Notes under the pieces: model-generated
Seen by the model: only the letters and a program-made list of their open reading frames with translations
Database searches by the model: none
What the model was told of the DNA's origin: nothing
Program-made: the position numbers and the translations under genes
IMG/VR virus record: IMGVR_UViG_3300021963_004241
Coordinates: 1 to 64,000 of that record
Reading direction: 5' to 3' (one strand)
DNA: 64,000 bases
Source: a virus
Shown: positions 37,917-49,600 of the stretch, one piece after another
Position numbering within the stretch: position 1 is the stretch's first letter
Layout of the letters: the number at the start of each line of letters is the position of its first letter

Positions 37917-40584
37917 AAGGTGTTACTAGCCCATTCGTTGGGAATGGAAGATATTGTTCTTCGTCTTTTCCGTTTATGAAATCTATGGAATATCTGTCGA
38001 TTTCAAAATTAAGCAGTTTAAAACTGAAATTTAAATTCCAAAATGAACTACTGATATCCGGAATTTGATTAACTCCGGCTTTTATTGCAGTGTAATAAAA
38101 TCCTTTATACAGAACAGAGTCACCAGTTTGATAGGTTACTGAACTTAACCATGTGCCTCTAGATGCATAATCAGTCCTTAATTTAATTTTTGAAATTATT
38201 TTGTCAGCTTCTCCGGGTTTGGTATAACATAATACCAAGCATTTTACGTATCCTGGTTCGACAAATACTGTTTTATCTTCATCTGACTGAATACTTCTCA
38301 TCCATAATGGAAGAAAAGTGCTATTAGTTTCCCCTACATTCTTAATTCGAGATCTCATGTTTCTGAAAGAATTTGGAAATACACGCCGAGTGTCAGAGTC
38401 AGAAACTTTATAATTCCAGTCAACATAATTGCTTTGATTTCCACTGTCAACTGTAATGTTGTTTTGACTTACCTGTACTGGGCTGTTAATATAATCTGGT
38501 AATTCTACAACAGAGGAAATGCTTATTTTATCTTTTTCTAATTCGTCTATGACATCAATGAACACAACTTCGTATTCAACTTCTTGTGTAACTGGATTTT
38601 TTCCTACAGCTTTTCTAAGAGTACCGAATCTTAATTTTTTTCTAGAATGATTTCTACTTATAGCCTGGATGAATTGTTCTGCACTTACACTCTCGATGCC
38701 AGCATACATTAATACTTTAAGATCTGTTTGCACTCCAAATGCAGGATCACCTATACGATATAATTGCTTAGAATCAAAGATAGTTGAGTCGGTAATAAAA
38801 TCATACCATTTGTCTCTTCTATCTCTTGTTTGAAATGCTCTTGCATATATATTGCTGAAAAGTGTAGTGTCTCCATCAACTACTGATATCTTAAAAGTTT
38901 TGTCGCGAGATGAAAAATTTAAAGCATCTTTTGCAGTGATTGTAAAACTAAAAGATTTATCGAAACTAGTTATACCGTTGTCGAAAACAATATTATAAGC
39001 AGCTGAGCTAGGGTCGCTATCGTAAAATCTTGTAATACCTGCACGAGTTACTGAACCTATCTTGTTTACTTTTCCAATTATATTTCCATTGCTGAGTAAT
39101 GATAGTCCTGGTGGTAATTCACCGCTAGTTAAAGTATATGTTACAGTTCCACCGTATGCAGAGCTAGTTGCTAAAACTGAGAACATTGAATCCTGCTGAG
39201 GTCTAATAGTTCCTAGATCGCTATTGGTAATCCAGGTTATTCCGCTTTCTACTTCACCAATAGTATCAACAGTAAAGGTTCTAATAGTAGTTACAGCACC
39301 GATGTTCCAGTATGACACATTGCTAGGTAACTGATTTTTATGAGGTGTAAGGCAGAGATATATTGCTTCACCGATGCCTTCTCTAATAGCACTATCTTCG
39401 TATACCAACGGATCTATATATTTTACGATATCTCCTACCGCATAGGTTGTATCGGGATTCCAGCTGCCCACTGTTTTATATTCTGTAGCGTAAGTTTTTT
39501 CTCCAAAACTTACAGCTCTTATGGTGAATTTATATCTCTTGGTAATTTTAGGTTGGTAAGGAACCTTTCCTACTAGTTCCCCAGTTAATGTATCTAATTG
39601 TAAACCAGGGGGCAGTTCGCTATCAGTACCGTCTGGATTCTTAGTTTCTAAAAAATATCCTATGGTAAGATTTAACGAAGGAGGATTGTAAACATCTATG
39701 TACAGTGTTACGTAGTTATTGGCTCTTACTTTTCCTAAGTAAGTAGGAGTTACCCAAAACGGAGTTCTTATATTATTATTATCAGCTTTAAAAACTGTAG
39801 AAGATACTTCTATAACTGAGTTGTCCGCTCTTAAGAATTCTTCATCGATTACATATATTTTGAAGCTTCTATTTTCAGTCGAGACCCCATCGGTGACTGT
39901 TACAACAAAACTATAAAATCTGCTGATACTTTTAGGAAGTTTAGCAGGCTCTGCATAATCAAAAGTATCGTTGTCAAATGTAAATGTATCAAAACCTACA
40001 CTGGATCTTGGACCAATATCAAATGGTGCTAGATCAAATACGGTTGTATCGTAATTTCCTGTTGCCTGATTAAACTGCAATCTAGGTAAAGATTTAGTAA
40101 ACCCTTGTATCCGTCCGTCGGTGGATAATGTTAGTCCCGGAGGCAATTCTCCGCCATTGTTAGGTATATAAAATTTTAAACTGTCTCCGGCTATTAAGTC
40201 TGGATCTGTAGCCTCTAATTGAAAATCTACATAAGAATCATCTAATACAAAATAAGCATCGTTGCTTCCGACTGGTAAAAATCCAGCAGGTGTAATCCAT
40301 CTAGGGGCATCCGGTCCTTCGATTATTAAACTAAATGTTCGATCGTTTTTCTCTGATGCATTTGCAGCTCGAACAACGAATCTATATTGTTTAGTATTTT
40401 TAACTTCGACCGTCGTACCTTTGATGACTCCATTTTCTAATCTGAGACCTATCGGAAGATTACCTGCTATAACTGAGTAGGTAAGAGGTCCAGAATCACT
40501 AGATGCTTGTAATGGAAGATTGAAAGAAGATCGTTCTTCAAATGTTCCTAAAGTTCCACTAGGAGTAACCCAGGTTATAGACAT
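37915..40584 (-). CDS. Large tail protein with Ig-like (He_PIG/cadherin-like) domains
   Basis: An 889-residue protein made of repeated Ig-like domains. Each has a 'W-(I/V)-T-P ... G-x-L-P-x-G-L-x-L ... G-x-I-x-G' pattern, for example AGNLPIGLRLENGVIKGTTV, GELPPGLTLSTDGRIQGF and SGELPPGLSLLSNGNIIGKV, four to five copies. Such proteins are common at the tail tip or fibre of marine T4-like phages and likely contact the host surface. The C-terminal 250 residues are unlike the repeats. Confidence 0.8.
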   Translation of the reverse strand: MSITWVTPSGTLGTFEERSSFNLPLQASSDSGPLTYSVIAGNLPIGLRLENGVIKGTTVEVKNTKQYRFVVRAANASEKNDRTFSLIIEGPDAPRWITPAGFLPVGSNDAYFVLDDSYVDFQLEATDPDLIAGDSLKFYIPNNGGELPPGLTLSTDGRIQGFTKSLPRLQFNQATGNYDTTVFDLAPFDIGPRSSVGFDTFTFDNDTFDYAEPAKLPKSISRFYSFVVTVTDGVSTENRSFKIYVIDEEFLRADNSVIEVSSTVFKADNNNIRTPFWVTPTYLGKVRANNYVTLYIDVYNPPSLNLTIGYFLETKNPDGTDSELPPGLQLDTLTGELVGKVPYQPKITKRYKFTIRAVSFGEKTYATEYKTVGSWNPDTTYAVGDIVKYIDPLVYEDSAIREGIGEAIYLCLTPHKNQLPSNVSYWNIGAVTTIRTFTVDTIGEVESGITWITNSDLGTIRPQQDSMFSVLATSSAYGGTVTYTLTSGELPPGLSLLSNGNIIGKVNKIGSVTRAGITRFYDSDPSSAAYNIVFDNGITSFDKSFSFTITAKDALNFSSRDKTFKISVVDGDTTLFSNIYARAFQTRDRRDKWYDFITDSTIFDSKQLYRIGDPAFGVQTDLKVLMYAGIESVSAEQFIQAISRNHSRKKLRFGTLRKAVGKNPVTQEVEYEVVFIDVIDELEKDKISISSVVELPDYINSPVQVSQNNITVDSGNQSNYVDWNYKVSDSDTRRVFPNSFRNMRSRIKNVGETNSTFLPLWMRSIQSDEDKTVFVEPGYVKCLVLCYTKPGEADKIISKIKLRTDYASRGTWLSSVTYQTGDSVLYKGFYYTAIKAGVNQIPDISSSFWNLNFSFKLLNFEIDRYSIDFINGKDEEQYLPFPTNGLVTP

Positions 40585-40589
40585 TGGTA

Positions 40590-41654
40590 TTACCTAAATA
40601 GATCGTATTGGAGATTCACTGCGGTAACAGTCGATGCATTAATTAAATTGGTAGTCGAAAGTCTTAGCTCCCAAGTATTTCCAGAGATGAAGTTCAATGA
40701 TGCAGCGCCGATAATTGTAACTCCTGTGTTATTCGGAAAGTCATCTAATAATGCGCTAACTCTTCCTTGACCTCCGAAGAAATTCCCCATTAGTCTAAAT
40801 GTTTGTGTTCCTTGAGAATTGGTCACATTGAATATAGCGTGAAATCCTTTATCAGTGGCAGCGTTGAAAGTAACTACTGTAAATGTTTCGATTGTCGCAC
40901 TGGCAACTTGTGTATAGGTTATATAATTGATTTGATGACGTTGACCAAAAGCGTTTGTAGCTGGATCGAAAGCGTAGGTAATACCATCGTTATCAATCCT
41001 TGTAGTAACTGGAGCAAACTCAATACCTACAACTACGTTATTTTGAATTCTAGTTTTTCCTAGTACAACGTAGCCAGTTCCACTGGCGGAAATTTCAATA
41101 TTAGAATTGGAATCTAAAGTTCTAATATTGTTATTCGCTATTGATATATTTTCTAAATATACGCCTTCGGCATACACATCTCTCCATTTTAGATTCGATG
41201 CTCCGAGGTCTCGAGTCTTTGTTGTGCTAGGTTTAATTCCACCGTTAACTGTTAATGTACCGGTAGTCTCAACTGCATTAACATATACAGTAGACCAATA
41301 CTTAGATGATGCACCTAAAGTCAAAGAGTTTGATGTGTTAGGAACTATATTAGAATTAACCTCGCCTCCGAACACGATATTATCAGCATCAGTATCACCT
41401 AATGTGATATTTCCTGTAGCGGTAATAGTTCCATTGATGTTAATATTACCAGTTCCAGTAATGTCGTAATTGTTTAAATTAATATTTGAACCTAAGTTAC
41501 CCCCAATGGATCCTGCTACAACAGGTATTCCACCAGATGTACTGCCGTTACCTATGTATAATTTTACTTCTGTAGTGTCAAATACTAGCTCTCCAGATGC
41601 TGGTACAACAGCGGTTCTTTGAGCGGTAGTTCCTCTTCTAATTTTTAATGCCAT
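40590..41654 (-). CDS. Tail fibre protein
   Basis: A 354-residue protein. MALKIRRGTTAQRTAVVPAS then GELVFDTTEVKLYIGNGSTS is the typical phage fibre N-terminal adaptor (major tropism determinant-like). Repeated LGASSKYWSTVYVNAVETTG and LGASNLKWRDVYAEGVYLEN form trimerising fibre segments. SD GGAG. Confidence 0.85.
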   Translation of the reverse strand: MALKIRRGTTAQRTAVVPASGELVFDTTEVKLYIGNGSTSGGIPVVAGSIGGNLGSNINLNNYDITGTGNININGTITATGNITLGDTDADNIVFGGEVNSNIVPNTSNSLTLGASSKYWSTVYVNAVETTGTLTVNGGIKPSTTKTRDLGASNLKWRDVYAEGVYLENISIANNNIRTLDSNSNIEISASGTGYVVLGKTRIQNNVVVGIEFAPVTTRIDNDGITYAFDPATNAFGQRHQINYITYTQVASATIETFTVVTFNAATDKGFHAIFNVTNSQGTQTFRLMGNFFGGQGRVSALLDDFPNNTGVTIIGAASLNFISGNTWELRLSTTNLINASTVTAVNLQYDLFR

Positions 41655-41665
41655 TTTTTTCTCCG

Positions 41666-42232
41666 TTATAGTGTTCCAGCATCATATTCAAATGCAGCAG
41701 GACTGTCAAAAGTTCCAAAGTCTATCTCTACAGCCTGCGCCAAAAATGATAGTGTATCGGTCGGGACAGTTCCGATTGATCCAAAGTCTATGGATCCTAA
41801 AATATTTTCTAAGTTTCTAGATGTGTCAACCGTTACAACGGTTCCATTTGCAGTTACATCTATGTTAGGACCACCTTGTATGGTGATCTGATCTGTTCCT
41901 GTAATAGCATTAGCAGTTACAGAACCGGATTCAGTTGTAATAGATCTAAATCCGTCATATTGTGTTGTTCTTATTCTTACAGTGTCGGCATTCCCAACTT
42001 CTTCTATGATTATCCTGCCTTCACCTATCAATTTTTTAAATTCTAAATTGCTGCCAGTTTTCTGTTTAAATACACCTACTCCGGTTCCGCCCGTAGGAAC
42101 ATTTGAAGCAGTGACAGTTAACTGACTATTTAATTCTGTAAAATTAGCATTTACCTTTTGAAAAGCGGTGCGAAGGTCATCGCCCAGTCCGTCGTTGACT
42201 ACATTTCCTATGTTTATTGTTTGTATGGCCAT
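41666..42232 (-). CDS. Tail fibre-like protein with shared N-terminal module
   Basis: A 188-residue protein. TINIGNVVNDGLGDDLRTAF then QKVNANFTEL is the module also seen in the next two upstream genes. The rest is beta-rich with GGTGVGVFKQKTGSNLEFKK. Probably a short fibre or adaptor. Confidence 0.78.
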   Translation of the reverse strand: MAIQTINIGNVVNDGLGDDLRTAFQKVNANFTELNSQLTVTASNVPTGGTGVGVFKQKTGSNLEFKKLIGEGRIIIEEVGNADTVRIRTTQYDGFRSITTESGSVTANAITGTDQITIQGGPNIDVTANGTVVTVDTSRNLENILGSIDFGSIGTVPTDTLSFLAQAVEIDFGTFDSPAAFEYDAGTL

Positions 42233-42250
42233 AATGCGCTCTCTTTAGTA

Positions 42251-42258
42251 TATTTACC
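42251..42258 (-). promoter_or_regulatory. Late-type promoter motif GGTAAATA
   Basis: Minus-strand GGTAAATA, 18 nt before the ATG at 42232. Confidence 0.5.
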
Positions 42259-42259
42259 G

Positions 42260-43678
42260 TTACCAAGTGTCGCCGGACCAAGCAACACGCTTCCAAATGT
42301 TGTTTACACCGTTGTAGTTTGCTGTACAGTAATAGATATACGAACTGTTAAATGCTACAGATCCAATATAATCGCCACTGGATCCGATGCTAGTAGCAGG
42401 CACAGCAGCCATTATCCTTACCCGTTGATCGGTTATCACGATTGATTGGCCATTTGCTAGATTACCATCGCCAATCTGTATTTGGCTTTGCCCGACATGG
42501 CCAAGATAGTTGGCGTTCACTGTGCCAAACTCGCCAACATGTCCAGTAGCAATAATATCACCCGGGGCTGTTAAAGTGCCATTTTCATTGAATGTCCAGT
42601 TGTTATTAGTAGTTCCTGAATCGCTTCTAATGACGACGTGTCTCTCAGCGGCTAGGATCGCATCATTAACACCGTCTATTTCAAGACCTGCGGATGAACT
42701 TGGAGATGCTAGTAGTCCGATAAAATCGCCTAAACCATATATTCGAGCGTCAGTTCCAAGGGTTATTGCGCCGGGCACTGTTAATATACCACCGTTATCA
42801 AACAGCCATTCGTAAGGTCCAGAACCGGTTCTGATTACCACTTCGCCGTCGTTTCCCGAGCCACCTGTGCCTGCTTGGATGTAAATGCTACCGCCGTCGA
42901 CAGCACCTGTACCTGATTTAAGAGTAACTGTTCCGCTACTGGCGCCAGCTAATAGAGAATCCATACTACCAAACGTAGCCTGTACTTCAGCCGAACTTAG
43001 GTACGATCCTTGAGCAGATTCTAGTTCTCCATTATTTTTAAATCGCCATTCCCCATTAGTTCCGTCTGTGGCCGCTAGAACAACACCTCCAGACAAACTG
43101 GAAAGTAATAGGTCATTGCCGTTTTGTTGGATTCTAGTTTTTTCTACATTGTTAAGGTACATTGATAGTCTAGTTGTACCTTCTTGGTTGAGCACTATCT
43201 TATCTGTTCCATTTACTAATCTGTCTCCGGTTGGTATAGTTGGCTTGCCTGTGACATTGGCCCAAGCTACAGATCCTGCTGTTACACCAGAACCTCCAAC
43301 AGTTAGTTGTCCAGATTGATTAACTGCTATAGCAGTATTACCTAGATAGATAGTTGAGTTACTGACATACAAACTACGCCAAGGTTTAGCACTACTTCCT
43401 AGGTCTCCGCCGTTGGCTACGCTGGGTAATAGGTCTCCGCCTACAGTCAAGTTGCTGGTTACAGTTGTGGCTTGATCAATAACAATAGCACTACTATCTG
43501 TGGTACTTATAGTGCTGCCAGTAAATTCAAAAGCAGCAATATTCAAACCACCACTATTTAATCCAAGAGCGGTATAAAGTTCTGAAAAATTATCATTAAC
43601 TTTACCGAAAGCAGCTCTTAGGCTATCACCTTTTCTATCGTTGGCTGTTTGACCTATATTAATTGTTTTCTTTGTCAT
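42260..43678 (-). CDS. Tail fibre protein
   Basis: A 472-residue protein. The N-terminal module TINIGQTANDRKGDSLRAAF, KVNDNFSELY is followed by fibre repeats of the type DLGSSAKPWRSLYVSNSTIY and GEWRFKNNGELE, WLFDNGGILTVPG and WTFNENGTLTAPG (three copies of a W-x-F-x2-x-G-x-L unit). The C-terminus ends NGVNNIWKRVAWSGDTW. It overlaps the giant fibre stop by one base. Confidence 0.82.
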   Translation of the reverse strand: MTKKTINIGQTANDRKGDSLRAAFGKVNDNFSELYTALGLNSGGLNIAAFEFTGSTISTTDSSAIVIDQATTVTSNLTVGGDLLPSVANGGDLGSSAKPWRSLYVSNSTIYLGNTAIAVNQSGQLTVGGSGVTAGSVAWANVTGKPTIPTGDRLVNGTDKIVLNQEGTTRLSMYLNNVEKTRIQQNGNDLLLSSLSGGVVLAATDGTNGEWRFKNNGELESAQGSYLSSAEVQATFGSMDSLLAGASSGTVTLKSGTGAVDGGSIYIQAGTGGSGNDGEVVIRTGSGPYEWLFDNGGILTVPGAITLGTDARIYGLGDFIGLLASPSSSAGLEIDGVNDAILAAERHVVIRSDSGTTNNNWTFNENGTLTAPGDIIATGHVGEFGTVNANYLGHVGQSQIQIGDGNLANGQSIVITDQRVRIMAAVPATSIGSSGDYIGSVAFNSSYIYYCTANYNGVNNIWKRVAWSGDTW

Positions 43679-46600
43679 TATGCTCTTCCTACCGCTATTT
43701 GAATAGTACCGATATGATCCGAATCATAGTCTTCTATCGCCTTACCTATTAGTGTTCCAACAGCAACAGTTCCGGATGCTGCAATAGCCACTCCCGGTAT
43801 ACCTGAAGTTACCATTAGGTCTCCTTTTCTTATCTTACCTACAACCTTGCAGGGAACTCGACCGACCAACGCTACACAAGACTTGTTTCCTTGACAATCT
43901 TTGTTCATAATGTAAGCAGGATCAGTAGATACTACTCCAGCTATCCTATGATCATTTTTTACATTTGAAGTTGTTACTTCTTTATCACCACCAAACACTA
44001 AAACAGTACCGGCTTCATAATCTCTATCTGCTTCGTAATATTCTGCTAAGTCAGCATACGTAGCTTCTAATCGACCATCAACTGACCATCGACCTTTAAT
44101 ACTACCAGTGTCAGTATTATTCGCACCGGCCTCTATAGCCTGTACTCTTATTACTCCGCCAGTAGAACCATTTAAATTAGTAAAATCATGTCTAGAATTT
44201 GCATACAATGTTCGATCGTTATTCGAACCGCTGCTAGAACTTCCTAATGCAATGTATGGCGCACTTAACAATACCCCACTACGTCCGCTGATTTTAGTCA
44301 CATAACCATTGACAGCAGTTTCAAATGACAGTGCAGTGTAATCTGATGATCCGTCGTAAACCTGGAATCCACTTCTACCTATAACAAATCGACCTGCAAA
44401 GTCACCGTTGGTATTTCTTGCTACAAGAGTTGATCCAGTGATGCTAGTTGATGCAGAATCAATAACTTCGTAATCTGTATCTAATACACTACCGCTAGTC
44501 TGCTTTTGCCTTAAGAAACCGTTAGTTGAGTATTGACCTTTCTTGACAGCATTACCCTGATCAACTACAGTAGCAAATGTAACCGCACTAGGTACAGAAG
44601 CTCCACCGGATGCATTACCTACTACAGTTTTATCTGCAATAGATTGGATGCTACCTAATGTAATACCTCCACCTTTTAGAGTCACATAACCATTTACAAC
44701 TGTAAATGAACTTTGATCAAATACGCTTAATCCTCTTTCAGCAATAACGGTTCCGTTAACAGTACTGTTGGCTATAGTTGTTGGTACAGTAAATGATACA
44801 GCAGTTGATGACGGAGCAGGACTACCTAGCACTGTCCAGGTTCCGTTATATCCCGAAGGAGTCATTCCGGATACTGTTATCCTGTTACCGGCTGCAAATG
44901 GAATCGGATTTCCTGTTATTGCTGCAAAGGTTATCGTTGCTGTGGTGCTTGCACAACTAGCACCAGTTACAGTCATTCCACCATTGGCTAAACCTGATCC
45001 AGCTGTAGATGATGTTGTTGACACACTGTTAGTTAATGCCAGCTTAGTTTGATCGATAGCCGCACTAGAATTAACATCTGCATTTATAATAACGCCAGAA
45101 TTGATTTGAGCATTTAAAGTTCTTGTAGCTCTAACAGTTCCGAATGCTGTACCAGCTGTCAGTGTAGTTGTTACTGTAAATGTAGTCTGTAAGTTGTTAC
45201 TGGTTACTACAGTCCAAGTTCCATTATACCCGTCTGGAGTTACACCTGCTACAGTAATTGATTGACCGGTAGTGAACGGGGCAGATCCAGTATTACTATA
45301 ACCTAAGGTTGCAGTATTGGAAGCCCAGGTAGCACTAGTTAATGTAATTGGACTTGATGCTGCATTTAAAGTTACAGTCATGTCACCAGTCATAACAGCG
45401 TTAGTAAATTGATGTTCGGCTGTTACACTTTCGCTAGCATCTGCTACGTTGGTTCCGGTGAATACCAACAGATTACTTACACCAGGATTTAAACCAACCC
45501 AATCTTTGTTATGAGGAATACTTAACCATTGTCTTGTAACAGCATTTGATGCCGATGTCGGATTCAATAAATTAATAATCCTTCCATTGGTTCCCATGTC
45601 AAGGTTGCTCAACATAGGTAAGCCGCCGTTTCTAGACATGTATCCAGGACCAATTAAATTGGCTACGTTGGCACCAGTTCGATCTTGTCCTAATCTTCTG
45701 TCGATATAGGTTTGTGTAGCAAGGTCGGTTGTTACACTGTTATTTGAAACACTGCTAAATCCAGCATCAGAACTGAAGTTAGTGATCTGTTCACCTTGTG
45801 CTAATTGGATCGATGAAATGTTAGTTAAACTGATCTTGGCACTTAATTGTGCTTCACCAGTTGATTGATTTACACCAAAAAGTTTACCAACTTTGAAGTT
45901 ACCTTCCTGGTCGATAGTTGTATAGAACACACGGCCCTTGCCAACTTCTTTTGCTTCATTTGCAGGAATCTTTTCATTTGCAGGAACACCAAAGATATTA
46001 TTTGGATAGTTAGTGTCTGCATAAGATCCTGTGCCAATATCAAGAACGTCGTGTGCTGTGGCACGTACTGTAGAAATCTTGATAGTGATGCTAGCAGGAT
46101 GGCTTTGTTTTACGTTTGCAGTTATATAATCAGTAACAGCAGTCTGTGTTGTTGATCTTTGTGTTTGAGTTGTAACAAAGTCAGTGGTCAACGCACTAGT
46201 TACCCAACTTGTATCTGGACGATAAGTTACTTGTGCAGTTATAGTTAAGCCGGTACCGTTAGTGAAACTGGCTAATGTTGCACCACCGATAGTTGCTGCT
46301 AATGTAAATGTATTGGAAGCAGGAGTGCTAGACACATAATAGATAGTACCAGAAGTTAGTCCGTTGGCAGTAGAGTTTGGTATAACAGTATCGCCCGCTG
46401 ATAGATTGTGTGTAGCACTTGTAGTAAATGTATTATTGGTAGCAATAGTTGTAATGGTTACTCTAGTAGTATAACCATTTGTTACTGTATCGGATATAGT
46501 TGTTATTCTTGAAGTAACGAAATTCGAGGCCGCTAAAGTACCGGCTGTTCCACTTTGATCTTGTGTTAGATTGTTATTGGTAGATTTTGTTACTAGAGTT

Positions 46601-49600
46601 GCTTGTGCAATCTGTCCAAGTATTGTGCTCAATCTAGACAATGTATTAACAGTTGGAGTTAATTGATATGCTGGTTCTACAAACAATCCGTAGGTATAAT
46701 ATGATCTCGCTACTACCTGTGTTTGGGTGTTGCCGCCATAGGTCAAATCGTATCTAATAGCATCTAAAATATAACCAACATCTCTCTGACAAGTTAGATA
46801 ATCATAAGTGAAGCCGGGAGTAAATCCGTTTAGGCTTCCAGCCTTTTGAACTTCAATCCAACGATATATTTCTTCTACGATAAACTGTCTATTAGATTCG
46901 ATTAATCTGCGAGCATTAAAGAATCCTACGGTAAATGCATTATTAGTTCCGCCTGTAGGATCTGTTAATGTATAAACAGGGTAGAAATTAATAGCTGTGG
47001 TACTTAAATTGCTACTTAGATTTTTGCTAAGAACAACACTAGTTCCGTTGATTAGCTGTACAAATGTTGCACTCGGAATACCGGTAGCCACTGCTAATTG
47101 TCCAACTTGTATTCCAGTTGCGTTGGCTACAGTAATATTCGGTGTACCACTAGTACCGGTAGCTGTGGTAGTTGCTGCTGCGGAGTTAGAAGCAGCAATA
47201 GATGCCAGTGCTGTAGTAGGACCGTTGCTAAGAATGCTGATCAGATTGTTTAGATTAGCGATTACTCTAAGATCAAACGTACTGTCAGATGCCTGAGATA
47301 CTAGCAAATCTCTAGTTTTAGTGAATGCTAAGATAGTAGCAGTCTTTTGTGCTGTGCTAACAACATTAGTAGAAGTTAAATTTCTATAATATGATAATGC
47401 AGACTTGATAGTTGCTAGGTTGCTATTGAACATAGCATCAAATCCAACAGCATCGATTACATATCCTACGTCACGTTGGCAAGTTGATACATTATAAGTA
47501 AAGCCGTCTCCTGGTCCTACTAGTAGAGAGTAAGAGTTTACTAGACCGCTCAAACTGGCAGTTAGTGCTGTGTCAATATTGATTCTACCAGTAGACACAC
47601 CAGTGACCGCCGGGCTTTCATATGACAACACTCTATAATTTTGACCGGCATAACCGAATACGTATTGACCTGTATTCAGTTTAGCAATAGTTGTAGTATC
47701 TGTTAGTGCAGTAATACTAATTTGTTTACTGCCAACTGCACCGTGATATGTTCTACCAACCAATTGTTGATCAGTTGACACTGTCAGCGCCATGTATGTG
47801 TAACTATCTCTTAGATTGGCAACTGCTTCACCAGTGCCCCCAGATCTTACATAACCACCTGTGGTATAGTTAATAACTGAGTATACATTTAATGGATCAT
47901 CGTCGTTGAATAGTAACGCTGTTGAATTCTTCTGTGTAGTGATATCGTCAACATCAGTTAAGAATAGTTTCTTACTCTGTCTAATAGTAACTGACTGCGA
48001 GTTAGGAACCGATGCATAAAGTCCTGTAGTACCATCTGCTCTGGTAGTGGATGCCAATACAAGTTTAATTACTCCAGTTGGTAATCCTGAAGTATTAATA
48101 CTATTGATAGTATAAGTTAATATTCTCGGCATCAATCTTACTACAGGTGTTATGGTACCGCCGCTGACATAAGTTGTCACTGTTGCGTTAGCATAAGAAA
48201 TACTACCCGGAGTTGAAGCTGTAATAACTACGACACCGTTGTATCCTGCCGGACTAATTCCTGAAATTGTAACAGTAGATCCTACTAGGAATGGAGTTAC
48301 GTATGGTCCTGCTATTGTAGCGGTACCTGTCGGAGTTCCTATGACATTACATAGAACTTCAACATAAGTGGTAGTACAGGCAGTAACTTGCCAATAGTCA
48401 TTGTATCCTGTATAGACAGTAAATCCGCTGATTCTGATCTGATCGCCCACTGCATATGGCGCAGAACCTTGTGCGCTGGCAAATGTAAATCTAGCCGTAG
48501 TTCCGTTAGCAAAAGTAAATGTAGAACTGGCTAAAGAAGTTAGTGTAGTTGATGCCTGGACAGGATTAAATGTAACAGTCGCTGTTCCGCCTCCATTGCC
48601 ACTAGCACCGGTTATACTGATAGGTGTTAACGAGTAAGTTCCAGTGGCAGCACTAGTATCGAGATTAAGAGTGATAGTACCACCGGAAGTATCAACACTG
48701 TCAACTACAAATAAATTTTTACTACTGTTGTAATTTAATAAACCAGATAATGTTCCGCCGGCGTATGGAAGTCCGGATACCTGTACATAATCTTGGCTAG
48801 CAAAGTAACCTGCCGCTATTGATCCTACTGCTAACTGTGTCTTAGCACCTTTAGTTACGGCTGTAAAACTAACTCCAGTCTGTGCGTTAGAATTCTTAAA
48901 GTGCGCTATTTCGATCTGGCTGTCAGTTAATGGAATATAGGTATAATTGTTAATGTAAAGCTCAACACCGTTTTGAGCGTTAGAATATTGTCCTACATTA
49001 TAAATTGTTGCAGATTGGCTGAAAGGATATCTTGTTCTTACGGCATCTGGAATTTCTTTTGGATCGCTGCCCTCTGCTCTTAACGCATACACACCGTTGG
49101 CGCTTGATCCACCAACTGAACGGATCTGTCCACCGTTTAATGCATAATAAGCATTGTAGCAGTAGTAAGTGAACATACCAACTGCTTCACTGATACCGCC
49201 ATTGGTAGTAAACAGACCGTAACCCATGTCGTTAAGTTGCGTCCAGTCGTTACTTAAAATACTTCTATTACCAGCTGTAATCAGTTCAAACAGTTCAGCA
49301 ACGGTTCCACCGGTTCCGGATGCTGTTTCACCGCTGATAAAACTTACAGTGCTAGTAGTACAATCTGTTACAGTCCATACACCGTTATATCCTGTAGCAG
49401 TAGTACCAAATCCTGTTACTGTAATTTGATTACCAACAGTAAACGGTGCAGTTCCTCTGGTTGCGAATGTAATGGTTGCCACACTTCCTGTTCCGGCAAC
49501 TGTACAAGGTGTGATCAAACCAGCTAATGCATTGGTGTAAGGGGTTGATGAATCTAACACTAGAGTAGCACTAGATCCAGTTGGATTGTAAACAAAGTTA